Shown here: in pieces, positions 24,953 through 33,376 of the stretch | How the letters are laid out: each line of letters begins with the position of its first letter | How positions within the stretch are numbered: the first letter of the stretch is position 1 | Source: an uncultured Bacteroidales bacterium | GTDB lineage: Bacteria > Bacteroidota > Bacteroidia > Bacteroidales > UBA932 | Direction: 5' to 3' | DNA: 40,351 bases | Assembly (NCBI GenBank): GCA_947177525.1 | Contig: CAMWUW010000011.1 | Span: 1 to 40,351 of the forward strand | The notes under the pieces: generated by a model | Databases searched by the model: none | The model's input: the letters and a program-made list of their open reading frames with translations, nothing else | What the model was told of the DNA's origin: nothing | Position numbers and translations under genes: made by a program

Positions 24953-27900
24953 TTAGAATTGAATGTTGACACCGAAATTCGTCGTTCTTGTCAATGGGAA
25001 TACGTATGAGATGTTGCCTTCTGAGCCTCCGAGGTTGTCTTTGGTCTCCGGGTCAATGCCATAGGCTTTCATCTTGTCAAACATGGTGACGAGATTGTTG
25101 GCGTTCACATAGATGCGCAATCCTGATATCCTCGCTTTTTTCATGAATGCGTATTCTGGTGAGAATGAATATCCTATTTCTATGTTCTTTATTCTCAGAT
25201 GGTCGCTGGACAAAGTCCAGTGGTCGCTCTTCGGGCCGAAGTTATAGTGGTCCTGGCTGGCGTCGTATACGGCCCTCGGATAGGTGATTTTAGCTCCTGA
25301 TGCAACCTTCTCCGGGGTCCATCGTCCTTCATACTGCCATCTGAATGCGTTTCCGGCCCGCTTGAAGAATGGACTGGTGATTCTTGAGATGTAGTATGTC
25401 CCCTGTGCTGTTCCGGACAGTACGACTTTCAGGTCAAATCCTTTGTAGCTGAATCCTATCTTTCCGCCGAACTGCATCTGGGGCCTGTTCGGATAACCTA
25501 TAGGGGCCATGTCTTTGTTGTCTATGATTCCGTCACCGTTGAGATCAAGGTATCTGATGTCGCCGAGGGTAACTGAATTTGCTGTTCCGGAGAAGTAAGG
25601 ACGGCTGTTGAGTTCTTCAAGAGTATTGTAGTATCCGTCTGTCTTGTATCCGTAGTTTTGCCCGATGCTGTGTCCGGTCTGGTTCATCCATTCGTATGGA
25701 TTCGGGGCTTCAGCCATGTATACGATTTTGTTTTTTGCATATGTGAGGTTGCCCTCTATATAGTATCTGACATTTCCGATGCGGTCATCCCATCCGACTA
25801 CGATTTCATATCCTTTGTTGTTGACTTTCCCGACATTGACAGGCGACGTTTTCCATGACGGGATTCCGAAAGTTGACGGAATCACTCCAAGCGTGGTGAG
25901 GATGTCCCTCCGGTTTTCATGGAAGTAGTCGGCTGTTACGGAAAGCCTGCCGCTGAAGAACTTTGCTTCAATGCCTGCGCTGATTTTTTCGGATTTCTCC
26001 CATGTTACGTCAGGATTGCCGATTGAACCTTCGCTGGAGCCGTTGTAGATTGTGTTGTAAGAGCCTGTGCTTGCTCCGAACTGATAGTAGCTGCCGTTTT
26101 GTGAGGCTGAATTTGTACTTGAGAAGCTTCCGGGGGCGAGATTGATGTCGTATGTTCCCGGAAGATACAGGTATCTTCGTCCTCCGATCTGGTCGTTTCC
26201 GACCACTCCATAGCTTCCGCGTATCTTCAGGAATGTAACCCATTGATTCTGTTTGAAGAAAGGCTCGTTGGAAATGACCCACCCGAGTGAAAATGCAGGG
26301 AAAAGGCCGAAACGTTTGCCTTTTGCGAAATTTTCTGTCCCGTTGTAGGCTATATTGACTTCTGCCATATATCGGGTGTCATAGTCGTAGGTGACTCGTG
26401 CTGAAGTACCTATGAGACCGCTTGGAGTGTTGAAGTCATCATAAGGCATGGTGTATTTGGTCGCACGTCCCAAAATCAAGGCTCCCAGTGAATGCTTTCC
26501 GAAGTTGCCCTGATAGTTGAGGGATGCGTCTGCATAGAAATCGCGCATACCTCCCCAGGAACCGGCAGCAAAACTGTCAGAGCCTGCAGAGCCTCCGAAA
26601 TATTCGAATACATTGGGATCCTGTATGCTCCTTCTAACGGTGTACTGAGGTATTGCGAAAGACTGCACCACGACTTTGCTGAAGTTTTCCTGATACCTTA
26701 CGCTGGCCTGGGCATGCAGACCTTTGAGCAGGTACGGCATGTCGTGCCTGAGCCTCATTGTCACGTCAACTCTCGTGTTGGATGTCGTGCCGATGGAGCG
26801 GCTGAGCAATGTCGGAAGCCAGCCTCCCGTCATTTCATTGTCTGTCCTTTTTCTCAATCCGTCCTGGACTGAATTGACAGGATAGTCAAAGTCGCTGATG
26901 AGCTTGCCGTCCATCACCATGCTTCTGTTTGTGAACGGGTTGCCTTCATAGATAATCTGCATGATACCGCTGTAGCGGCTGTACAGACTTCCTGTTCCGG
27001 GACCTTTGGTCACTCCGAACTGAGTGCTGGTGTTGACGGAAAGTGTGGTGTTCCTGAATATGTCGATATCTACATTTGCCCTTACATTGTATCTCTGGTA
27101 TCTTGAACCGGTCTTCACACCGAAGTAATTGACATTCTTCATGATGCTTTGCTGGTCAAAATAACTGAGGGACACGTAGTATTTTACTCTTTCCGTACCT
27201 CCGGAAACGCTTACATTGGCCTGCCATTGCGGTGCGACCCTGCTGTATAGTTCCGAGTATGCGTCAGATGAGCCGTAATAAAGTGCCGGACTCTCCAAAA
27301 GCCGGTCTTTCTGCTCCCGGGTCAGATTCATGGCTTCCACCTCAGCAGGGGTGAAGTCTCTGTTGTTCTGGAATTTCCACAGATCATTTTCCGTAAACAG
27401 ATAGTTCAGGAGGGGAGTGCTGCCGTATCCGTCAACTTCATTGTGCACAGCTTCGTTTCTGAAAAGGGCATATTCGTATGAAGAAAGGCCTTTCTGCAGA
27501 TTGGTTGCACTTGTCAGGCCGAAGTTGGCCGAGAAATTCACTTTCGGAGCTCCGGCCTGTCCTCTTCTTGTTGTGACTATTATGACACCGTTTGCCGCAC
27601 GAATTCCGTATACGGCTGTCGAAGATGCGTCCTTGAGTACGCTGATGCCGAGGATGTCATTCGGATTCAGGCTGTTCATTATGCTCATTGCCTGATTGGC
27701 CGGCTGTTCAATTCCGTCTATGACTATCAGGGGAGCTGTGTTTCCGGAGTATGATGAGATGCCGCGTATGGCGATGTCGGCTGCGTCCTGGCCCGGTTCT
27801 CCGCTGGTTGACACTGCGCTCAGGCCCGGTGTGATTCCGACAAGGGCAGACGATATATTGGCGACGGGTGCCTGGAGAATTTCATCACCCGTTACTGCGG

Positions 27901-28393
27901 TTATGGCTCCGGTGACATTGACTTTTTTCTGTGTGGCAAATGCGGTTACGACTACTTCTTCGAGATTCTGTGTGTCTTCTTTCAGGACAATGTTGAGCCT
28001 TGTCTTGCCGCCTGTTGGGATGTTTGTGTCGGAAAAACCGATGCATGTTACGAGAATGACTGCATTGTCCGGTACTTCAAGCCAGAAGTTCCCGTCTGCG
28101 TCTGTGATTGTGCCGTTCTTTGTTCCGGCTTCTATGACCGTTGCTCCGATGACCGGAATCCCGGCTTCATCGACAACTTTACCGGTGATGGTTTTTTTCT
28201 GTTGCTGTACAGAAAGTGATGCATCCGGAGTCTTTTCTGATATAATTCCGGACGGTTGGGGATTTATGCTTTCAGCCCTTGTGTGGGGGGGGGTGATAAT
28301 TGTGAAGAACATGGATGGAATCACTGTCAGTCGAATAATCCGATTCCTCCATTCTTCAGCAATTGTTCGGGAATGGTTAGTGTTATTGGTCAT
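24953..28393 (-). CDS. SusC-family TonB-dependent transporter, with C9 tract in the signal peptide
   Basis: This 1146-residue SusC protein is taken from the ATG at 28393; an in-frame TTG at 28429 abuts the previous stop and is less likely. The signal peptide is odd (hydrophobic LTVIPSMFFTIITPP, about 22-36). Then come a carboxypeptidase-regulatory-like domain (about 68-138), a TonB-box-like EEVVVTAF (145-152), a plug (about 160-290, LIVIDGIEQP, VLKDASSTAVYGIRAANGVIIVTT) and the barrel ending TNFGVNIQF. Codons 34-37 include nine consecutive C on the coding strand (28285-28293); gain or loss of one base gives a stop within about ten codons, so expression could be phase variable. It imports oligosaccharides with the SusD 11 nt downstream. 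Confidence 0.92.
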   Translation of the reverse strand: MTNNTNHSRTIAEEWRNRIIRLTVIPSMFFTIITPPHTRAESINPQPSGIISEKTPDASLSVQQQKKTITGKVVDEAGIPVIGATVIEAGTKNGTITDADGNFWLEVPDNAVILVTCIGFSDTNIPTGGKTRLNIVLKEDTQNLEEVVVTAFATQKKVNVTGAITAVTGDEILQAPVANISSALVGITPGLSAVSTSGEPGQDAADIAIRGISSYSGNTAPLIVIDGIEQPANQAMSIMNSLNPNDILGISVLKDASSTAVYGIRAANGVIIVTTRRGQAGAPKVNFSANFGLTSATNLQKGLSSYEYALFRNEAVHNEVDGYGSTPLLNYLFTENDLWKFQNNRDFTPAEVEAMNLTREQKDRLLESPALYYGSSDAYSELYSRVAPQWQANVSVSGGTERVKYYVSLSYFDQQSIMKNVNYFGVKTGSRYQRYNVRANVDIDIFRNTTLSVNTSTQFGVTKGPGTGSLYSRYSGIMQIIYEGNPFTNRSMVMDGKLISDFDYPVNSVQDGLRKRTDNEMTGGWLPTLLSRSIGTTSNTRVDVTMRLRHDMPYLLKGLHAQASVRYQENFSKVVVQSFAIPQYTVRRSIQDPNVFEYFGGSAGSDSFAAGSWGGMRDFYADASLNYQGNFGKHSLGALILGRATKYTMPYDDFNTPSGLIGTSARVTYDYDTRYMAEVNIAYNGTENFAKGKRFGLFPAFSLGWVISNEPFFKQNQWVTFLKIRGSYGVVGNDQIGGRRYLYLPGTYDINLAPGSFSSTNSASQNGSYYQFGASTGSYNTIYNGSSEGSIGNPDVTWEKSEKISAGIEAKFFSGRLSVTADYFHENRRDILTTLGVIPSTFGIPSWKTSPVNVGKVNNKGYEIVVGWDDRIGNVRYYIEGNLTYAKNKIVYMAEAPNPYEWMNQTGHSIGQNYGYKTDGYYNTLEELNSRPYFSGTANSVTLGDIRYLDLNGDGIIDNKDMAPIGYPNRPQMQFGGKIGFSYKGFDLKVVLSGTAQGTYYISRITSPFFKRAGNAFRWQYEGRWTPEKVASGAKITYPRAVYDASQDHYNFGPKSDHWTLSSDHLRIKNIEIGYSFSPEYAFMKKARISGLRIYVNANNLVTMFDKMKAYGIDPETKDNLGGSEGNISYVFPLTRTTNFGVNIQF
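28285..28293 (-). repeat. Homopolymeric tract (C9 in coding sense) within susC
   Basis: Nine consecutive G on the + strand (C on the coding strand) encode Thr-Pro-Pro-His in the signal peptide of the SusC at 24953-28393. Such a tract is prone to slipped-strand mispairing. Either single-base change closes the frame quickly (stop TGA for +1, TAA for -1). Confidence 0.85.
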
Positions 28394-28430
28394 ATTTAAG
28401 TGATTATTTAGATTGAAGATGCAAATCAAT

Positions 28431-29276
28431 TTATTGATACGGCTGTGTGCATAGGGATGCAGCCCCGAGTATGCCGCTGTTTTTCTGTTCCGATACGATG
28501 ATCTTGAGTTTCTCTACAGATTTCGGATAAGGAAAGCCGGCCAGGTTTTTCCAGATGGATTCCTGGAACAGATCAAATGATTTGGCAATGGAACCTCCGA
28601 AGATTACTGCCTGCGGGTCAAGCACAAGAATGATTATCTTGACAAGATAGGCAAGGTGTTTCCCGTATTCCTCAAAAACACGTATGGCGTCAGAATCTCC
28701 ATTGTCTGCATTTTTTGCTACTTCGTATCCTGTCAGGCCTGTGAAGTCCGTAAAGAAACGGCTTCCGCAAAACTCTTCCAGTTTTGTGCCCATGTACGGT
28801 ATTTCCCCGAATTCTCCCGAACCGCAGTTCGAGTCTGACAGCAGCCTGTGGTTCTGTATAATGCCAGCTCCGAGTCCTGTTCCGAGTGTGACTCCTACAA
28901 AATCCTTGAATTCCCGGCCTTTTCCGTAGATTTTTTCACCGTAGGCGAAACAGTTGGCGTCATTGTCCACATATACCGGTTTTCCGAATTCTGTTTCAAG
29001 GATTTCCTTGAGGGGAACTTCATCCCAGCCGCTGATGTTCTGTACGTTATATACTATTCCATTGTCCCGGTCAACTACGCTTGGTACTCCGATGCCGATT
29101 GCTTCTGTTGCATCTGTCATCAGCTCCGCGATTGATGATTTCAACAGGTCAAGTGTCCATTGTCCTCCTATATGTCCCTGTGTGTCTGCCTTTATATGTC
29201 CTGCAATGCATGCATCTTCAATCCTCCCGCATTCTATTGAGGTTCCGCCGAGATCTATGCCAATTATATTTTTCAT
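28431..29276 (-). CDS. ROK-family sugar kinase, zinc-motif-less variant
   Basis: This 281-residue ROK protein probably phosphorylates a hexose or hexosamine (glucose, GlcNAc or GlcN) in the cytoplasm. The ATP-binding motif DLGGT (8-12), the catalytic Asp in VDNDAN (D106) and the glycine-rich LGTGLGAG (131-138) are present. There is no DNA-binding N-terminal extension, so it is a kinase and not a NagC-like repressor. The usual ROK zinc site (GHxx, then CxCGxxGCxE) is replaced: E155-F-G-E158-IPY is followed directly by LEEFC, so His and the cysteine block are missing. It is the first gene of the PUL operon, matched to sugars released by the GH20 and GH2 enzymes. Confidence 0.85.
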   Translation of the reverse strand: MKNIIGIDLGGTSIECGRIEDACIAGHIKADTQGHIGGQWTLDLLKSSIAELMTDATEAIGIGVPSVVDRDNGIVYNVQNISGWDEVPLKEILETEFGKPVYVDNDANCFAYGEKIYGKGREFKDFVGVTLGTGLGAGIIQNHRLLSDSNCGSGEFGEIPYMGTKLEEFCGSRFFTDFTGLTGYEVAKNADNGDSDAIRVFEEYGKHLAYLVKIIILVLDPQAVIFGGSIAKSFDLFQESIWKNLAGFPYPKSVEKLKIIVSEQKNSGILGAASLCTQPYQ

Positions 29277-29280
29277 GTGT

Positions 29281-29487
29281 CAAAATTATAGTTGTCAGTT
29301 TTCTGTGTCAGAATATTTGAAATGATTTTACCTGATCTGTCTGAATTCACTGGCAGGATTTTCAGCAGATTTTTGTGCAGGACATTGGAGGGGGTGCCAT
29401 ACCATACGGCCCGACAATGCAAAATTATAGATTATGCAAACCCGAAAAATTGATATTTGCGAATTGTTTTCCTCAAATTGCGCAAAA
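29281..29487 (-). promoter_or_regulatory. Upstream control region of the 12-gene PUL operon
   Basis: An 11-bp direct repeat, CAAAATTATAG on the + strand, occurs at 29281-29291 and 29420-29430. On the minus strand each contains TAATTTTG, a perfect TAnnTTTG -7 box. The upstream box would give a leader of about 140 nt; the downstream one lies too close to the ATG to be a normal promoter. Neither has a clear TTTG at -33, as expected if an activator such as the AraC-type regulator is needed. TTTGCG (29456-29461) and CGCAAA (29481-29486) form inverted half-sites that could be an operator. The 460-nt gap 29277-29736 holds only this and the hairpin at 29593-29640. Confidence 0.35.
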
Positions 29488-29592
29488 TGTCGGGCAAAAT
29501 TCAGCTTAAAATACAAACAGATACGGATTTGTATCCTGGAGAGTCGGCCCCGTATCCTAATGCGTGGAGCGTAATTCGCTGTAAATCAGCTG

Positions 29593-29640
29593 TTTTCTGA
29601 TAATCGCTGCCCCAAAAACGGGGCGGCGATTATCAGAAAA
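29593..29640. repeat. Dispersed hairpin, copy 3 of 3
   Basis: Arms at 29593-29613 and 29620-29640 pair over 21 bp with a single G-T wobble, around loop aaaaac. The core GATAATCGCTGCCCCAAAAA is identical to copy 1 at 154-196. It lies about 100 nt beyond the stop of the transporter gene (29737-31407, minus strand) and upstream of the PUL operon, where it could end the transporter transcript or insulate the PUL. Confidence 0.65.
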
Positions 29641-29736
29641 TGATTGAGAGTCAATATTTTACTCTGCATGGGAATGTCAGGGTGCAGGCTGGACGAACTG
29701 GAAATTGCCGGAACTGCTGACAAGGAATCTGCGGCC

Positions 29737-31407
29737 TCAGCACAGGATGAGCATTATGATTTGCGCTGAAATCACCCGCAGGAAGATGCTGACAGGGTAG
29801 ACGGTTGCGTATGCTACCGAAGGCTCGTCACCCTCAACTGTCGTGTTTGCATAATTGAGGGCAATGGGGTTTGCCATGCTTCCGCAAAGCATTCCGACAT
29901 TCTGTGCGTAGTCTGTCCTGAAAAATTTTGCGGCTATGAATGCCACGATAAGCACAGGAACTGTAGCAAGGGCAAAACTGATTCCGATCCATTGCAGGCC
30001 CTCCACGGTGAACACCTTCTCAAAGAATCCCGCACCTGCGCCCAAGCCAAGGCCTGCAAGATAGATAGTTATTCCCAATTGCCTCAGCATGAGATTTGCG
30101 CTCATTGTTGTGTAGGTGGTCAGGTGGAACCTCGGGCCGAATGCTCCCATTAGTATCCCGACTATTATAGGACCTCCGGCAATTCCGAGTTTTACCGGGA
30201 CACTCATGCCGGGAATTGCAATAGGGATGCTTCCGAGAATGAGCCCAAGCACGATTCCGATGAAAATATTCAGAAGATTCGGGTTCTTGAGCTGCTTTGC
30301 CTCATTGCCGAGTATTATGCTTACATTGTCGATGGCCTTTGCTTCTCCCACGATTGTCAGCTTGTCTCCTATCTGAAGTCTGAGTGAGCGTGAAGGAAGC
30401 AGGTCTATTCCTGCCCTGTTTACACGCGTGATGTTGATTCCGAATGAGTTGCGGAGTCTGAGGGAGCCGAGCTTTGCACCGTTTATTTCAGGTTTGGTGA
30501 CAAGGACATGACGTGAGACCAGCTGGCTGTCGATTGAATTCCAGTCAATGTCCTTCTTGTTCCAGTCTACGTTTTCACGGTTGCCGAAAATTGTCCTGAT
30601 GCGCTCTACATCTTTTTTGCCGGATATGACCAATACATGTTCGTCCTCTTCCAGAACAGTGTCAGAGGTTGGTATAATCACCTTTCCTCCTTTCCAAACC
30701 CTTGAAATCACAAACTGGACATCGGCATTTTCCCGTATCTCCTTTATGCTTTTCCCGAATATCGCAGGATTGTTTACGTTATATTCTACGACAAAGGTAT
30801 TGTCTTCCGAAGGGTCGTGATGATTCTTTGCCGCTTTGGGAGATGTGGCGGCCCGGATTATGACAACGCACAGGATAACTCCTAACAGACCGAAAGGATA
30901 GCCTACGGCACAGGCCATTGCCATGTTGTTGGCCGTATTGATGTCCTCCGGATGTGCCTGCAGAAGCGCCTGTTGTGCGGCACCGAGCATCGGTGTGTTT
31001 GTCACGGCTCCGGAGAACAGTCCCATCGCCTCCGGCAGAGGCATTCCTGTGGCCCATTGCAGCAAAAACATCATAAGAGTCCCGAGCACCAGCAGTGCCA
31101 GCGCAAGGAGGTTCAGTTTAACCCCTCCCTGCTTCAGCGAAGAGAAAAAGCCCGGGCCTACCTGTACGCCGAGCGAGTATATGAACAGGATCAGTCCGAA
31201 ATTCTGTGCAAGGGCAAGCATGTCCGGATTGATTTCCATCCCGAAGTGTCCTGCCGCGATTCCGGCAAAGAAGACAAAGGTTGATCCGAGGCTTACTCCG
31301 TATATCCTGATGCTTCCCAAGGCCACTCCTGCGGCACATATCAGTGACAGCACCAGCACAGCCTGTATAAATGTCTGTTGTGTGAATATTTCTGTAAACC
31401 AGTTCAT
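29737..31407 (-). CDS. AspT/YidE-family membrane transporter with two RCK_C domains
   Basis: This 556-residue inner-membrane protein has two hydrophobic halves (about 12-190 and 375-556) flanking a cytoplasmic insert with two RCK_C/TrkA-C domains (about 205-272 and 298-368, each with a GDKLTIVG or DEHVLVISG type strand). This matches the aspartate:alanine exchanger (AspT) and YidE/YbjL group. The motif GLILFIYSLGVQVGPGFF and the repeat GAVTNTPMLGAAQQAL are typical. The substrate is unknown; AspT itself exchanges aspartate for alanine, while YidE homologues are uncharacterised. It lies 36 nt after the CHR pair and may be cotranscribed with it. No link to glycan use is evident. Confidence 0.85.
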   Translation of the reverse strand: MNWFTEIFTQQTFIQAVLVLSLICAAGVALGSIRIYGVSLGSTFVFFAGIAAGHFGMEINPDMLALAQNFGLILFIYSLGVQVGPGFFSSLKQGGVKLNLLALALLVLGTLMMFLLQWATGMPLPEAMGLFSGAVTNTPMLGAAQQALLQAHPEDINTANNMAMACAVGYPFGLLGVILCVVIIRAATSPKAAKNHHDPSEDNTFVVEYNVNNPAIFGKSIKEIRENADVQFVISRVWKGGKVIIPTSDTVLEEDEHVLVISGKKDVERIRTIFGNRENVDWNKKDIDWNSIDSQLVSRHVLVTKPEINGAKLGSLRLRNSFGINITRVNRAGIDLLPSRSLRLQIGDKLTIVGEAKAIDNVSIILGNEAKQLKNPNLLNIFIGIVLGLILGSIPIAIPGMSVPVKLGIAGGPIIVGILMGAFGPRFHLTTYTTMSANLMLRQLGITIYLAGLGLGAGAGFFEKVFTVEGLQWIGISFALATVPVLIVAFIAAKFFRTDYAQNVGMLCGSMANPIALNYANTTVEGDEPSVAYATVYPVSIFLRVISAQIIMLILC

Positions 31408-31443
31408 CTTTTTATAATGTCGTATGGGTTGGACATGGACGGG

Positions 31444-32004
31444 TCAATATATCAGTATTCCTGCAACTCCGCCCATGATGATTGCAGCAATCGGGTTTAG
31501 TCTGAACCAGATGGAGGCTATGAACGCAGCCGCGAACAGCATCCAGCTTTTCCAGTCAGGGAAGTTTTCCGGTGTAATCAGAATAACTGCAGCTGCCCCA
31601 ATAAGTCCGGCTACTGCAGGTTTGAGACCTGTCATTACACCTGAAAATATCTTGTTGTCGCTGAATTTTGTGTATGCCTTGCACAAAAACAGGACGATTA
31701 TGAATGACGGGAGCACGACGGCAAGAGTGGCTGTGAAAGACCCCATGATGCATAGGAACTCTCCGGCACCGGCGTGTGAGAACACGTCATACCCCACGTA
31801 TGTCGCGCAGTTGATGCCGATGGGGCCGGGTGTCATCTGTGAAATGGCCACAATGTCCGTAAAGGTCCCCTCGTCAAGCCATCCGTGCACAGAAACGACC
31901 TGCGTCTGTATCAGGGAAAGCATTGCATATCCTCCTCCTATCGTGAACAGGCCTATCACGAAAAACGTCATGAAAAGTTCGAAAAATATACTTAGGAATG
32001 TCAT
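31444..32004 (-). CDS. CHR-family (chromate transporter) subunit, second of pair
   Basis: This CHR-domain membrane protein is 186 residues from the ATG at 32004, which overlaps the stop of the preceding gene as ATGA. An in-frame start at 32034 adds ten charged residues and is less likely. The signature FTIGGGYAMLSLIQ is followed by AISQMTPGPIGINCATYVGY, both characteristic of the chromate ion transporter family. It forms the second half of a short-chain CHR pair, where two single-domain proteins combine into one transporter. Chromate export has been shown for some members, but many genomic pairs have unknown anions as substrates, and nothing here indicates metal resistance. Confidence 0.85.
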   Translation of the reverse strand: MTFLSIFFELFMTFFVIGLFTIGGGYAMLSLIQTQVVSVHGWLDEGTFTDIVAISQMTPGPIGINCATYVGYDVFSHAGAGEFLCIMGSFTATLAVVLPSFIIVLFLCKAYTKFSDNKIFSGVMTGLKPAVAGLIGAAAVILITPENFPDWKSWMLFAAAFIASIWFRLNPIAAIIMGGVAGILIY

Positions 32005-32549
32005 TCCCTGCCCTCCTTTTTTTCGTTGTGCCATGCAATCGCCGCCGCACAGACTATCACCGTAAGCAGTATATATATAGGAGATACGTTAAGAAAAGCT
32101 ACTGCAGCGAGAGTTGAGGCAGAGAGAAGCCATGCCCACCATGTCTTGTTGGCATTTCTGGCCATGTTTATCATAGGTATGGCTATCAGGGCAACCGTCA
32201 CCGGCCTTATTCCTTTGAATATCTTGATTACTATGGGATAGTCCTGGTATCCGCTGAAGGCCATCGCGATTGTCAATATTATTATGAATGACGGCAGGAT
32301 GCTTCCGAGCGTGGCCACGATGCTTCCCGCTGTGCCTTTGAGACGGTAGCCTGTGAAAATGGAGATGTTGACGGCAAGAAGCCCCGGAGCTGACTGTGCC
32401 AGGGCTATGATATCCGTGAAGTCCTCCTCTTTCATCCATTGCCGGCGTATAAGCTCATCCCTTATGATGGGAAGCATAGCGTAGCCGCCTCCCAAAGTGA
32501 AGGCTCCTATTTTTGCGAATACTGTAAATATTTGCAGGTATGATACCAT
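32001..32549 (-). CDS. CHR-family (chromate transporter) subunit, first of pair
   Basis: This 182-residue single-domain CHR protein has FAKIGAFTLGGGYAMLPII near the N-terminus and ALAQSAPGLLAVNISIFTGY, the Pro-Gly loop of the family. It is predicted to insert in the membrane opposite to its partner, the usual arrangement for short-chain CHR pairs. The stop codon overlaps the partner start by ATGA, so the subunits should be made in equal amounts. The genes may form an operon with the AspT-like transporter downstream. Confidence 0.85.
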   Translation of the reverse strand: MVSYLQIFTVFAKIGAFTLGGGYAMLPIIRDELIRRQWMKEEDFTDIIALAQSAPGLLAVNISIFTGYRLKGTAGSIVATLGSILPSFIIILTIAMAFSGYQDYPIVIKIFKGIRPVTVALIAIPMINMARNANKTWWAWLLSASTLAAVAFLNVSPIYILLTVIVCAAAIAWHNEKKEGRE

Positions 32550-32631
32550 TGTCTTATGATATATGGCTGAAAATCAGCTATTTCTGTCCGTTTGTCATTT
32601 CGTCGCGGCCGCAGTGGCCGAAACAAGGCTG

Positions 32632-32639
32632 CAAAAGTA
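32632..32639 (-). promoter_or_regulatory. Candidate -7 box for the CHR operon
   Basis: On the minus strand this reads TACTTTTG, a perfect TAnnTTTG box, about 83 nt upstream of the CHR start at 32549. No TTTG lies at the ideal -33 position, so the call is tentative. Confidence 0.3.
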
Positions 32640-32662
32640 TGATTTTTTTTCAATATATGGTA

Positions 32663-32687
32663 TAGCGGCAGTGATATGCTGCCGCTA
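32663..32687. terminator. Hairpin overlapping the sigma-factor stop codon
   Basis: A perfect 9-bp inverted repeat (TAGCGGCAG / CTGCCGCTA) with a 7-base loop spans the TAG stop of the minus-strand sigma gene. No T-run follows on the minus strand, so it may be an atypical terminator or an RNA-stabilising 3' end. Confidence 0.4.
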
Positions 32688-33248
32688 ATGTGAACTGATA
32701 TAGTCTTTGAGCGCAAACCTCAGGACTTTGAGGGCATACTGGATGTGTGAGGTGACCTGACGTACCGTGAGGTTGTATTCCGCGGCGATTTCACTGTAGT
32801 TCTTGCCGTGGAACCGGCTTGAAGTGAATACTTCGCGTGTAAGCTCAGGCAGCCTGTCTATTGTCTCCATGAATATGTCTTCGATTTCTGCAGCGAAAAT
32901 CTTGTCCGGGTTGCAGCTTCTCAATGAAGCTATCTCGTATATCTGCATCCTTTCCATGATGTCGCTCATGTTCTGCCTGGCATTGCTGCGGACTTGCTGG
33001 GATTTCAGGTAATCAAGGCATTTGTTGATGATAATCTTGAAGGCATACGACTGGTAGTTGTCCGTGTATACGTCCTCACGCTTCTCCCACAGCCTGATGA
33101 AGCTGTCGTTTGTGATGTCTTCGGCAACGGAATGGTCATGGACGTATGAATTGGCTATCTTGATGAAAAGGGAACGGCTGTCACGGAACAGCTCACTGAA
33201 TTCATCTTCAGTGAGCACGTGTCTGCTATTTATATCCTTTCCAGTCAT
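32685..33248 (-). CDS. ECF sigma factor of the SusC/FecR trans-envelope type
   Basis: This sigma factor is 187 residues from the ATG at 33248. That start is preferred over upstream in-frame codons because a strong GGAGG ribosome-binding site lies 9 nt before it, and the longer form would add an implausible hydrophobic N-terminus. Sigma region 2 (SLFIKIANSYVHDHSVAEDITNDSFIRLWEKR) and region 4 (LPELTREVFTSSRFHGKNYSEIAAEYN, then QVTSHIQYALKVLRFAL) are complete and match the Bacteroides sigma-70 group that works with FecR. Unlike the common arrangement, it is divergent from FecR at 33377 across a 128-nt region rather than upstream in one operon. Confidence 0.9.
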   Translation of the reverse strand: MTGKDINSRHVLTEDEFSELFRDSRSLFIKIANSYVHDHSVAEDITNDSFIRLWEKREDVYTDNYQSYAFKIIINKCLDYLKSQQVRSNARQNMSDIMERMQIYEIASLRSCNPDKIFAAEIEDIFMETIDRLPELTREVFTSSRFHGKNYSEIAAEYNLTVRQVTSHIQYALKVLRFALKDYISSH

Positions 33249-33376
33249 AACTTTTTCCTCCGGACGGCAAAGTTCGGCAAAAAAAAGTAAAAAAGTGAAG
33301 AAAATTATGTAGAACACTTCCGTTCGCTCGTCTATATTATGTCATTGACAGAAAAATGACCGCATAATAAACACTG

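Noticed and set aside
27696..28403. Long + strand open frame (235 codons) over the SusC 5' region
   Set aside because: It is antisense to conserved plug and carboxypeptidase-like domains and has no family features; it is a shadow of codon bias.
29281..29288. Perfect -7 box (minus strand TAATTTTG) 5 nt before the ROK kinase ATG as a main promoter
   Set aside because: It would give a leaderless transcript and has no -33 box; AT-rich sequence before start codons is normal in Bacteroidota. Kept only as part of the repeat pair.
29328..29516. Small minus-strand frame (62 codons) upstream of the ROK gene
   Set aside because: It lies in the presumed promoter region, has no ribosome-binding signal or recognisable features, and overlaps the regulatory repeats.
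31424..32065. Long + strand open frame (213 codons) over the CHR gene
   Set aside because: It is antisense to a clear CHR membrane protein, with low-complexity Pro/Met/Thr composition and no recognisable domain.
31444..32549. Chromate resistance locus
   Set aside because: The CHR pair is real, but no chromate reductase, regulator or other metal gene is nearby, so a resistance role is not supported.
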